A stretch of DNA of 34,916 nt. Source: Pseudomonas sp. REP124. GTDB lineage: Bacteria > Pseudomonadota > Gammaproteobacteria > Pseudomonadales > Pseudomonadaceae. The stretch spans positions 1-34,916 of the forward strand of contig NZ_JAIQWX010000061.1 of assembly GCF_020164475.1 (NCBI RefSeq). Reading direction: 5' to 3'. The position numbers were made by a program, and so were the translations under genes. Below the pieces are notes generated by a model. The model searched no databases and was not told where the DNA came from. It was given only the letters and a program-made list of their open reading frames with translations. This document shows, one piece after another, positions 16,651-23,208 of the stretch. Position 1 is the first letter of the stretch, and every line of letters begins with the position of its first letter.

Positions 16651-16744
16651 GGTTGTGTCCTTATTCTTGTTGGGTTGTGGGTGGAGCAGGTTGACCGGCG
16701 ATGGCGGTGTTTCAGGCGACTTATGTGTCGACTGGGAGGCCGCC

Positions 16745-16770
16745 TTCGCGGGCAAGCCCGCTCCCACAGG
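16745..16770. repeat. Single REP unit inside the dmp operon
   Basis: CGCGGGCAAGCCCGCTCCCACAG-type sequence lies in the 137-nt gap between dmpN and dmpO. It is one arm of the same REP family as the REPINs at 13992 and 28934, but here with no inverted partner nearby. On the mRNA it can form a short GCGGGC-type hairpin. Confidence 0.85.
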
Positions 16771-16787
16771 GATCTTGGGTGTCTGAA

Positions 16788-18320
16788 TTAGCCGGTTTTT
16801 TTCAGGTCCGGTTTGCGGACGTTGGGGTGCCAGTCCTGCCAGCGTGAGTGCTCGGTGGAGCCCAGGTATTCGAAGTTGTCCTGGCCGGGGTTGATGTTGT
16901 AGTAGTCGCGCACCACCGCCTCGACGTCGCCGCCACCGCAGTTGCCCTGCAGGATCTGGTGCACCGGCAGCCAGGCCTGGATGTACTTGGTCGGCTCGTA
17001 CTCGAAGATGTCGCAGCAGCCCTGCGAGCAGAAGTGATAACGCTCGCCCTCATGCGTCGCGCTGCGATGGCTGAGGGTGGTCGGATCATCCGGCTCGCCG
17101 AACGACAGCGGGATCTGGCAGATCTGGCAGAGCATCGGCAGGGTCGGGTTGTAGAAGCGCTCGCCCTTTTCCTGCAGTTCGCGCCAGTGCTCGTAGCGTG
17201 GGCGGTAGATCTTGTCGAAGGTGTCCGGGTATTTGGACGACAGCCAGTCCAGCTCCTCGTCGGTGGGAATCCAGGTGTGGAAGTTGGTGGCCTGGCTGTA
17301 CTGGTAGAAGATCGACCAGGCCTGATGGCTGATGTGATCCTTGCCGATGTTGGCCTCTTCGACGTGCTTGGGCGGACGAATGCCGTAGCGTTCCAGGTCC
17401 TTGAACAGCGCGCCGCCGGCCTCTTCGAAGTACACGCCCCAGGCTTCGGACCAGGACATGACTTTGTTGGGCAGCATGTAGTCCATCATCATCCCCACCA
17501 GCGTCAGCAGGCGGTAGCCGCGCCAGAACCACTTGTCGATCCAGCGCTGGATGATCGGTACGTTGTCTTCATGCTGTTCGAGCAGGAACTTGATCACTTC
17601 AAGACCCAGGGTCATGTGCCGGGCTTCGTCGGACTGCGCCGAGAAACCGAAGGTCACCGTGGCCATGTCGCCGTTGAACGCGGCGCCCGACATGAACGGC
17701 ACGAACAGCAGGTTGGTCAGCACGTACTCGAAGGAGAACGAGATCGCCGTGAGGAACTCGAACGGGCCGGCGGTGCGCGCATCCTCGAAGAACGACTTGG
17801 GCACCGAGAGGAACCACACGCGGTCGTGCATGTGGGCGAAATCATGCAGGCCGTTGAAGTGCTTGTTGTAGTGGCTCATGGCGTGGATCTGGGTCTGCAC
17901 GTGACGCAGTTCGTCGATGGCCTGCATCTGGCAGGCGACCCGCGCACCGGCGCCGCTGAACTGCCGGCCGACCCGGGCGAAACCCTGATAGGCCTGGTAC
18001 TCCAGTGGCGTCACCCCGGACAGGAACAGCTTCAGCGCGTTGACATAACGGGCGTCAGAAAGCGTGGTGTGGCCGTTGTTCTGGGAGAACGCATCGAAGA
18101 TCGCGTAGAGCTTTTTCTCTTTCTCGGCCTGGTATTTCCAGTAGGTGTCCATGGTCAGGCGGAACGGGTCTTCCCACTTGTCCCAGTCGGTGATCTTGAT
18201 GCCCTCGAAGCGTTCGTGAGGGTAGATGTCCTCGTGGGTCTGGTAGCTCGGCTCCCAGTCCAGGTCACGGGTCATGCAGCGGTATTTTTCTTTGGCATTG
18301 AGGCGTTTTTTCACGGCCAT
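16788..18320 (-). CDS. dmpN: Phenol hydroxylase large subunit, diiron oxygenase (alpha)
   Basis: This 510-residue catalytic subunit of a bacterial multicomponent monooxygenase hydroxylates phenol to catechol with O2. The carboxylate-bridged diiron ligands are visible at the family spacing: Glu107 (TPLEYQA), Glu137 and His140 (DELRHVQ), Glu198 (FEYVLTN), and Glu232 and His235 (SDEARHM). The N-terminus MAVKKRLNAKEKYRCMTRDL and the C-terminal CQICQIPLSFG...HFCSQGCCDIFEYEP Cys-rich region agree with DmpN. It lies fourth in the operon, 53 nt after dmpM. All metal ligands are intact, so the enzyme should be active. Methylphenol range cannot be judged. Confidence 0.96.
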   Translation of the reverse strand: MAVKKRLNAKEKYRCMTRDLDWEPSYQTHEDIYPHERFEGIKITDWDKWEDPFRLTMDTYWKYQAEKEKKLYAIFDAFSQNNGHTTLSDARYVNALKLFLSGVTPLEYQAYQGFARVGRQFSGAGARVACQMQAIDELRHVQTQIHAMSHYNKHFNGLHDFAHMHDRVWFLSVPKSFFEDARTAGPFEFLTAISFSFEYVLTNLLFVPFMSGAAFNGDMATVTFGFSAQSDEARHMTLGLEVIKFLLEQHEDNVPIIQRWIDKWFWRGYRLLTLVGMMMDYMLPNKVMSWSEAWGVYFEEAGGALFKDLERYGIRPPKHVEEANIGKDHISHQAWSIFYQYSQATNFHTWIPTDEELDWLSSKYPDTFDKIYRPRYEHWRELQEKGERFYNPTLPMLCQICQIPLSFGEPDDPTTLSHRSATHEGERYHFCSQGCCDIFEYEPTKYIQAWLPVHQILQGNCGGGDVEAVVRDYYNINPGQDNFEYLGSTEHSRWQDWHPNVRKPDLKKTG

Positions 18321-18373
18321 GATGGCGCTCCCGAATTTTTGTTATGGATCGAAGCTGGCGGGTGGGCTGCCGG

Positions 18374-18646
18374 TCAGCTGTTCCAGTACAGGGAAAAGCT
18401 GTCGTCCTCTTCCACGACGTTGCCGCCCAGGGTGATCACGTACATCAGCATTTCCTGGATGTCCCAGGTGCTGCCGGTGAGCTGCTCGACCGTCTCGCGC
18501 CGGATGTCCAGGCGGTTCTGCGCTTCGATGCGGATCATCGACGGCTGGTGCTGGATGCTGGCGTGGGGGTTGTCCTGCACGATCGCGTCGACGATCGAAC
18601 GGGCGTAGTCGGTGTCCTGCAGGTTGATGTAAACGAGGGAAGTCAT
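18374..18646 (-). CDS. dmpM: Phenol hydroxylase effector/coupling protein
   Basis: The 90-residue cofactor-free regulatory protein binds the hydroxylase and couples NADH use to hydroxylation. The sequence MTSLVYINLQDTDYARSIVD, then the IRIEAQNRLDIRRETVEQL segment and LGGNVVEEDDSFSLYWNS at the end match MmoB/DmpM proteins, and the length is the same as DmpM. The ATG at 18646 overlaps the dmpL stop (ATGA), so translation is coupled. A longer reading from 18700 would lie wholly inside dmpL and is not supported. Confidence 0.94.
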   Translation of the reverse strand: MTSLVYINLQDTDYARSIVDAIVQDNPHASIQHQPSMIRIEAQNRLDIRRETVEQLTGSTWDIQEMLMYVITLGGNVVEEDDSFSLYWNS

Positions 18647-19638
18647 GCCTGGGCTCCTGTCAGTCCGATTTTCTTCAGGCGAGCGCTGAATTCGCCGCAC
18701 ACGGCGTCGAGCGCCGAAGCCTCGAGACCCAGGCCCGCCAGCGGTTGCAGCGCTTCAACGGAACGGGCGCTCCAGTGATCGATCCAGCCTTGCACCAGGG
18801 CTTTGTTGGCGGCGCTTTCGTTGACAACCGTCTTGAGCATGCCATCGACCCAGCGCTGGCTTTCGGCGAACCACAGGCGCATGAATTCGGTGAGCATGCC
18901 GACCTGGCCGGCGCCGTTGGCGGTCAGTTGTTCGTCGAGTTTGTGGAACAGCAGCGGGTACACCAGGCCGTCACTGACCAGGTTCTGCGCCACGGTCAGT
19001 TCGAACCAGTCGCGCACCACCAGGGTGTCCTCGACGTAGCGGCGCATGCCCTGCCACGCCGGATCGTTGATCCATTGCTGTTTGGCCTGGGCCAGCAGCA
19101 ACACGTCGCCGTCATCGAGCATCAGGCCGATGCGTGACAGGTATTGGGCGATGCCCAGACGGTCCATGGCATGGAACATGTGCATCTGCGTGACGCTGGT
19201 GCCGAAGCCGTCGGCGGCGATGTTGCTGTTGTTCATGTTGGCGCCCATTTCGGCGTGGCGCAGGGGCAACAGCAGCTTGCTGATCAGCTGGATATTGCTG
19301 GCGGACAGGCCGGCGAGCATCTCGCGCTTCTCGCAGAAGGCGTAATCGTGCTCGGCGTTTTCCTGCATCTTGGCCCGGGCCTGGACGTAGGCGCCGTAGT
19401 AGTACTGGCGCGGGTCGCTGACGGTGTACCAGTCGGCCATGACCACTGCAGTGCGGGTCGCGTCGTTGAGCAATTTGTCGGGCTGCCACAGCGGCCGGTA
19501 GTGAAAATTGGTCGCCGACTCCAGGTCGAAACTGGCTTCCTGATAACGGCTGGCGACCTTGTCGCCAAACCGGCGACGGGTGTGGCTGAAGGTGTTGCGG
19601 ATCGTCTCGACGGTGGCCGTCTTGATCTCGACACTCAT
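18643..19638 (-). CDS. dmpL: Phenol hydroxylase beta subunit
   Basis: This 331-residue protein is the beta subunit of the (LNO)2 phenol hydroxylase. It has the ferritin-like fold of the large subunit but lacks the iron ligands. Typical stretches are LWQPDKLLNDATRTAVVMADWYTVSDPRQYYYG (early half), SKLLLPLRHAEMGANMNNSNIAADGFG in the middle, and DWFELTVAQNLVSDGLVYPLLF. The length is equal to DmpL. The ATG lies 56 nt after the dmpK stop with GGAGTGG-like purines upstream (reading - strand AGGAGTCCACTCC). It overlaps dmpM by 4 nt. Confidence 0.95.
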   Translation of the reverse strand: MSVEIKTATVETIRNTFSHTRRRFGDKVASRYQEASFDLESATNFHYRPLWQPDKLLNDATRTAVVMADWYTVSDPRQYYYGAYVQARAKMQENAEHDYAFCEKREMLAGLSASNIQLISKLLLPLRHAEMGANMNNSNIAADGFGTSVTQMHMFHAMDRLGIAQYLSRIGLMLDDGDVLLLAQAKQQWINDPAWQGMRRYVEDTLVVRDWFELTVAQNLVSDGLVYPLLFHKLDEQLTANGAGQVGMLTEFMRLWFAESQRWVDGMLKTVVNESAANKALVQGWIDHWSARSVEALQPLAGLGLEASALDAVCGEFSARLKKIGLTGAQA

Positions 19639-19694
19639 GGAGTGGACTCCTGTGGTTATTGTTCTGTTGGGGCTGCTGTTGGCTTAGGTAAGGT

Positions 19695-19949
19695 TCAGTC
19701 GGCGTCGCGGCCTTCGCCGTAGCGCCACTTGCGCGCATCGGCATCCAGGGCTTCGCACATCTGCGTGTCCATGTGCTGCACATGATTGACTTCGCAGAAC
19801 TGGTCGAACGCCTTGCGCGGCAGAACCAGCTCGACGAACAGGTCGGGAAAGCCGATGGCGAAATCGAATTCGACGAAGGTGTCGTCAGGTCCGCTGCGTA
19901 CACGGACGTAGCGCGGCATCTGATCGAATGGGCTGGCGGGTTGGCTCAT
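19695..19949 (-). CDS. dmpK: Phenol hydroxylase assembly protein
   Basis: This 84-residue protein is first in the operon. In CF600-type systems DmpK binds the hydroxylase and is needed to assemble the iron-loaded active form, though not for turnover. The sequence has YVRVRSGPDDTFVEFDFAIG, then FPDLFVELVLPRKAFDQFC and a C-terminal HMDTQMCEALDADARKWRYG, typical of the DmpK/PhhK family. AAGGGAG lies 10 nt before the ATG. A sigma-54 promoter is 36 nt upstream, so the leader is only about 24 nt. Confidence 0.93.
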   Translation of the reverse strand: MSQPASPFDQMPRYVRVRSGPDDTFVEFDFAIGFPDLFVELVLPRKAFDQFCEVNHVQHMDTQMCEALDADARKWRYGEGRDAD

Positions 19950-19984
19950 GCTCGGGTACTCCCTTGTTCTTGTGAGGGGTACGG

Positions 19985-20000
19985 AGCAACAAGGATGCCA
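19985..20000 (-). promoter_or_regulatory. Sigma-54 (RpoN) promoter of the dmp operon
   Basis: The - strand reads TGGCATCCTTGTTGCT, which fits the -24 TGGCAC and -12 TTGCT elements at the correct 16-nt overall spacing. Transcription should start about 12 nt beyond the -12 element, near 19973, just before the dmpK ribosome-binding site. It is nearly the same sequence as the promoter before catA. A bacterial enhancer-binding protein (DmpR, divergent next gene) is required at such promoters. Confidence 0.9.
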
Positions 20001-20017
20001 GTGGTAAAAATCGGCTC

Positions 20018-20062
20018 TGAATTAATTTTTTATTCGTTTAAAAACAGATATTTATGTATTAC
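20018..20062. promoter_or_regulatory. AT-rich bend region between promoter and UAS
   Basis: This run of about 45 bp is dominated by A and T (AATTAATTTTTTATTCGTTT and following), in sharp contrast to the GC-rich surroundings. It lies between the -24 element and the enhancer sites, where IHF-assisted looping takes place at related Po/Pu promoters. I could not find a good IHF consensus match, so IHF binding is only inferred from position. Confidence 0.45.
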
Positions 20063-20121
20063 AGGCAGCGAACACCGGCTGTTCGCAAGCCCCTGCAGAA
20101 CCTCGCTCCAGCCCTGATGAA

Positions 20122-20137
20122 TTGATCATTTGATCAA
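20122..20137. promoter_or_regulatory. DmpR/XylR upstream activating site, dmp operon (proximal)
   Basis: TTGATC-ATTT-GATCAA is a perfect 16-bp palindrome of the XylR/DmpR enhancer type. Its centre is 131 bp upstream of the -24 GG of the dmpK promoter and about 200 bp before the dmpR start, so it could also affect dmpR expression. Confidence 0.88.
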
Positions 20138-20152
20138 TCGCCCTCGGCACCT

Positions 20153-20168
20153 TCGAGCAAATGAATCA
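20153..20168. promoter_or_regulatory. Degenerate second DmpR site, dmp operon (distal)
   Basis: TCGAGC-AAAT-GAATCA keeps 7 of 12 arm bases of the TTGATC-N4-GATCAA palindrome. Its centre is exactly 31 bp (three helical turns) from the perfect site. On the - strand it contains CATTTGCTC, also seen in the proximal catA site. Its role as the second hexamer-nucleating site is inferred. Confidence 0.5.
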
Positions 20169-20332
20169 ATGACGCGGAGATTGACTTTTCGCTCGGATTC
20201 AGGCCGCTTAGAAAAAGAAAAACGACCATGCCTGCCTGCAAAAAAACGGTCGCAACGATGCGTAGAAAAATCCGCCATGGCCTGAGCGGAACGCATCACC
20301 ACCCCCAAAAAACTACAACAGGGGCGCAGTGA

Positions 20333-22036
20333 ATGATCACCACGTACAAGGCTTCGCAACAGCCGCCGTCGCTCAAGGATTTGAGCGATCAGGTGCGCTT
20401 TCTGGGTGGCGAAGGAAAGATCTGGCTGGACGAACAGCGCATGCTGCTGATCCAGGTATCGATGATGGCCTCGTTCCGCCGCGAGCTGATCGAGATGCTC
20501 GGCGTCGAGCGCGCCAAGGGCTTTTTCCTGCGCCTGGGCTATCAGTCCGGGCTCAAGGATGCGGAGTTGGCGCGCAAGCTGCGACCCCACGGCAGCGACG
20601 TCGAAATGTTCTTCACCGGCCCGCAACTGCACTCGCTCAAGGGCATGGTCAACGTGCGCCCGCAAGAGATCGACATCGATCTTGAGAACGGTCAGTTCTA
20701 CGCCGACATCGAATGGCAGGACTCCTTCGAGGTGGAAAACTGCCAGACCGAGAACCTGCATTCCGATCAACCGGTGTGCTGGATGCTGCTCGGATACGCC
20801 ATCAGCTACAGCTCGTTTTTCCTCGGTCGGCAGATCATCTACAAGGAGGTCAGTTGCCGGGGTTGCGGCGACGCCCAGTGCCGGATCATCGGCAAGCCGG
20901 CCGAGCAATGGGACGATGCCGAAGAGATCATGCGCTACTTCCAGAGCGACCCGATCATCGATGAACTGCAGGCCTTGCAGGTGCAGGTGGCGAACATGCG
21001 CCAGCGCCTGCAGATCGAAGCCGGCAAGTTCTACGGCATCGGCCAGTCGCCGATCTACCGTCGCACCTGCGCGCTGATCGACAAGGTCGCCCTGGGCAAG
21101 GCTTCAGTGCTGCTGCTGGGCGAGACCGGGGTCGGCAAGGAAGTCATCGCCCGCAGCCTGCACCTGCGCAGCGAGCGCGCCGGCGGGCCGTTCATTGCGC
21201 TGAACTGCGCGGCGATCCCTTCGGACCTGATCGAAGCCGAGCTGTTCGGCGTGGAAAAAGGCGCCTACACCGGCGCCCAGCAATCACGCATGGGGCGCTT
21301 CGAGCGGGCCAACGGCGGCACACTGTTCCTCGATGAAATTGTCGAATTGAGCCCACGGGCGCAGGCAACACTGCTGCGGGTTTTGCAGGAACAGGAACTG
21401 GAGCGGGTCGGCGATTCGCAGACGCGCAAGGTCGATGTGCGGGTCATCACCGCCACCCACGAAGACCTGGAAAACGCGGTCAAGGAGGGGCGTTTCCGCG
21501 CCGACCTGTTCTATCGCCTGAACGTGTTCCCGGTGCGTATTCCGGCCCTGCGCGATCGCCGCGAAGACATCCCGTTGCTGATCGAACACTTCCTGGAAAA
21601 GCTCCACGCCAGTTACAAGAAAAAGACCCTGGGCCTGTCCGACCGCGCACTGGAGGTGTGCCTGCACTACGACTGGCCGGGCAACATCCGCGAACTGGAA
21701 AACCTGATGGAGCGCGGAGTAATCATCACCGACGACAACCAGAGCATCACCGTCGACGCCCTCTTCCCCCACTCACCGCAAATGGCCGAAAGCATTGGCG
21801 TGGCCAGTGACGGGCGGCTGGTCAAATCGACGAGCACGTCCGGTCAGGGCTGGATCGACACGATCATCGACAGCGGCATCGCGCTGGACTCGGTGGAGGA
21901 TGCGTTGATTCAGGCGGCGATGGAGCGCAGTCACCAGAACGTCTCGGAGGCGGCGCGGTTGTTGGGTATCACCCGGCCGGCGTTGGCTTATCGGTTGAAG
22001 AAGTCGCCGTCGGATTCGAACCCTCCCAAGGCTTGA
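20333..22036 (+). CDS. dmpR: DmpR/XylR-family phenol-responsive sigma-54 activator
   Basis: This 567-residue enhancer-binding protein activates sigma-54 promoters when phenol binds its sensor. The XylR_N/V4R sensor fills about residues 1-205. It contains His100 and Trp128, corresponding to phenol-hydroxyl contacts in DmpR/MopR, and a zinc site of Cys149, Glu172, Cys175 and Cys183. The AAA+ domain (about 234-470) has Walker A GETGVGKE (263-270), the sigma-54 loop GAYTGA (310-315), Walker B TLFLDEIVELS and the arginine region YRLNVFPVRIPALRDRREDI. A Fis-type helix-turn-helix (NVSEAARLLGITRPALAYRL, 536-555) binds the UAS. AGGGG precedes the ATG. It is divergent from dmpK and 177 nt ahead of catA. 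All key residues are intact, and phenol is the inferred effector. Confidence 0.95.
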   Translation: MITTYKASQQPPSLKDLSDQVRFLGGEGKIWLDEQRMLLIQVSMMASFRRELIEMLGVERAKGFFLRLGYQSGLKDAELARKLRPHGSDVEMFFTGPQLHSLKGMVNVRPQEIDIDLENGQFYADIEWQDSFEVENCQTENLHSDQPVCWMLLGYAISYSSFFLGRQIIYKEVSCRGCGDAQCRIIGKPAEQWDDAEEIMRYFQSDPIIDELQALQVQVANMRQRLQIEAGKFYGIGQSPIYRRTCALIDKVALGKASVLLLGETGVGKEVIARSLHLRSERAGGPFIALNCAAIPSDLIEAELFGVEKGAYTGAQQSRMGRFERANGGTLFLDEIVELSPRAQATLLRVLQEQELERVGDSQTRKVDVRVITATHEDLENAVKEGRFRADLFYRLNVFPVRIPALRDRREDIPLLIEHFLEKLHASYKKKTLGLSDRALEVCLHYDWPGNIRELENLMERGVIITDDNQSITVDALFPHSPQMAESIGVASDGRLVKSTSTSGQGWIDTIIDSGIALDSVEDALIQAAMERSHQNVSEAARLLGITRPALAYRLKKSPSDSNPPKA

Positions 22037-22048
22037 TCATTTGGATAA
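22033..22048. promoter_or_regulatory. DmpR-type upstream activating site of catA (distal)
   Basis: TTGATC-ATTT-GGATAA keeps 9 of 12 arm bases of the DmpR palindrome, with a perfect left half and the same ATTT centre as the dmp operon site. It overlaps the dmpR stop codon by a few bases. Its centre is 31 bp from the proximal catA site. Confidence 0.72.
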
Positions 22049-22063
22049 CTCCCTTGGCCGGCA

Positions 22064-22079
22064 CTGATCATTTGCTCAA
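22064..22079. promoter_or_regulatory. DmpR-type upstream activating site of catA (proximal)
   Basis: CTGATC-ATTT-GCTCAA keeps 10 of 12 arm bases of the palindrome. The centre lies 85 bp upstream of the -24 GG of the catA sigma-54 promoter, a distance usual for enhancer sites. Together with the site at 22033 it mirrors the pair before dmpK. Confidence 0.75.
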
Positions 22080-22125
22080 TGCCGGCCACGTCCCTCGCTC
22101 CACCCTCTTCTACCCAACCGTTGAA

Positions 22126-22138
22126 AATCAGTGACTTG
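22126..22138 (+). promoter_or_regulatory. Candidate IHF site between catA UAS and promoter
   Basis: AATCAGTGACTTG matches the WATCAANNNNTTR consensus at all but one fixed position. It lies between the enhancer pair and the -24 element, the place where IHF bends DNA for sigma-54 activators. Without binding data it is only a candidate. Confidence 0.45.
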
Positions 22139-22154
22139 CGATCCCGCACGCGCT

Positions 22155-22170
22155 TGGCATCCCGCTTGCT
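22155..22170 (+). promoter_or_regulatory. Sigma-54 (RpoN) promoter of catA
   Basis: TGGCATCCCGCTTGCT carries the -24 and -12 elements at the exact 16-nt spacing and differs from the dmpK promoter only in the 5-nt spacer. Transcription should start near 22182, giving a leader of about 32 nt to the catA ATG. Confidence 0.87.
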
Positions 22171-22213
22171 ACAACCCCAATCACTGCTATCACCCACAAG
22201 AAGAGACCGCACC

Positions 22214-23143
22214 ATGACCGTGAAACTCTCCCACACCGAAGCTGCCCGGCAATTTCTCGATGAGGCCAGTGGCCTGAACAACCCTGAAGGCAATCCACGC
22301 CTGAAGGTGGTGATAAACGCCATTCTGCAGCACACCGTGCAGATCATCGAAGTCCACCAGATCAGTCCCGAGGAATTCTGGACCGCGGTGAATTACCTCA
22401 ACGAGCTCGGCAGCCGTGGCGAAGCCGGTTTGCTGGCGGCCGGACTGGGTCTTGAGCATTACCTGGACCTGCTGCTCGACGCCAAGGACGAGCAGGACGG
22501 CATTCAAGGCGGTACGCCACGAACCATCGAAGGCCCGTTGTACGTGGCCGGCGCGCCGATTTCCGAGCACGAAGCACGGCTGGACGACGGCCAGGATTCA
22601 GGCACGGTGTTGTTCATGCAAGGTCGGGTTTTCGATCTTGAGGGCCAACCCCTCGCAGGCGCGGTAGTCGACGTCTGGCACGCCAACACCCTGGGCAATT
22701 ACTCGTACTTCGACCCGAGCCAGTCGGCGTTCAACCTGCGCCGTCGGATCGTCACCGATGACCAGGGCGTCTACCGCTTTCGCAGCATCGTGCCGAGCGG
22801 CTACGGCTGCCCGCCGGACGGTCCGACCCAGAAACTGCTGGACGGCATCGGCCGGCACGGCCAGCGTCCGGCGCACATTCACTTCTTCCTCAGCGCCCCG
22901 GGCCATCGCCACCTGACCACGCAGATCAACCTGGCCGGCGACGAATACCTGCACGACGATTTCGCCTACGCCACCCGGGATGAACTGATCGCCGATATCC
23001 ATTTCAACACCGACCCGGCAGCGTGCAGAGAGAAAGGCGTCGAGGGGCAATTTGCCGAGATCACGTTCGACTTCACCCTGCATCCGAGCCAGGCCACAGG
23101 CGATGAACACCGTCGCCAGCGGCTGCGTGCGCTGGAGGCTTAA
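22214..23143 (+). CDS. catA: Catechol 1,2-dioxygenase (ortho ring cleavage)
   Basis: The 309-residue intradiol dioxygenase converts catechol and O2 to cis,cis-muconate using non-haem Fe(III). The N-terminal helical dimer domain (RQFLDEASGLNNPEGNPRLK) and the catalytic domain are both complete. Iron ligands appear as Tyr163 (GNYSYFDPSQ), Tyr197 (SGYGCPPDGP), His221 and His223 (RPAHIHFF). The ATG at 22214 follows AAGAAGAGA. A longer frame from 22079 would cover the promoter and is rejected. Its upstream sigma-54 promoter and DmpR-type sites suggest induction by phenol, whereas catA genes are classically driven by CatR/BenR and muconate or benzoate. catB and catC are not in the window, so muconate must be processed by enzymes encoded elsewhere. 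Confidence 0.95.
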   Translation: MTVKLSHTEAARQFLDEASGLNNPEGNPRLKVVINAILQHTVQIIEVHQISPEEFWTAVNYLNELGSRGEAGLLAAGLGLEHYLDLLLDAKDEQDGIQGGTPRTIEGPLYVAGAPISEHEARLDDGQDSGTVLFMQGRVFDLEGQPLAGAVVDVWHANTLGNYSYFDPSQSAFNLRRRIVTDDQGVYRFRSIVPSGYGCPPDGPTQKLLDGIGRHGQRPAHIHFFLSAPGHRHLTTQINLAGDEYLHDDFAYATRDELIADIHFNTDPAACREKGVEGQFAEITFDFTLHPSQATGDEHRRQRLRALEA

Positions 23144-23160
23144 GTGAAAGCGTGAGTGAA

Positions 23161-23199
23161 GGCAGGATCGAGAGCGCCACGCACGCTTTCGATCCTGCC
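23161..23199. terminator. Bidirectional hairpin between catA and OprD gene
   Basis: GGCAGGATCGAGAGCG pairs with CGCTTTCGATCCTGCC around a 7-nt centre, a 16-bp stem with one mismatch. It lies in the 65-nt gap between convergent stops, so it probably ends both transcripts, but no T-run follows on either strand. Confidence 0.7.
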
Positions 23200-23208
23200 G
23201 ACCCGGTA

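Noticed and set aside
16848..18608. A 586-codon frame on + opposite dmpN and dmpM
   Set aside because: dmpN on the other strand has all diiron ligands and matches its family along its length. The + frame has no family features or ribosome-binding site and spans two genes.
20181..20186. TTGACT as a -35 box for dmpR
   Set aside because: The -35 match is good but no -10 hexamer lies 16-18 nt downstream. The nearest (CTTAGA) is too far, so no promoter is called.
22079..22213. A longer N-terminus for catA starting at 22079
   Set aside because: This part contains the sigma-54 promoter and predicted start site. The ATG at 22214 gives the normal CatA length.
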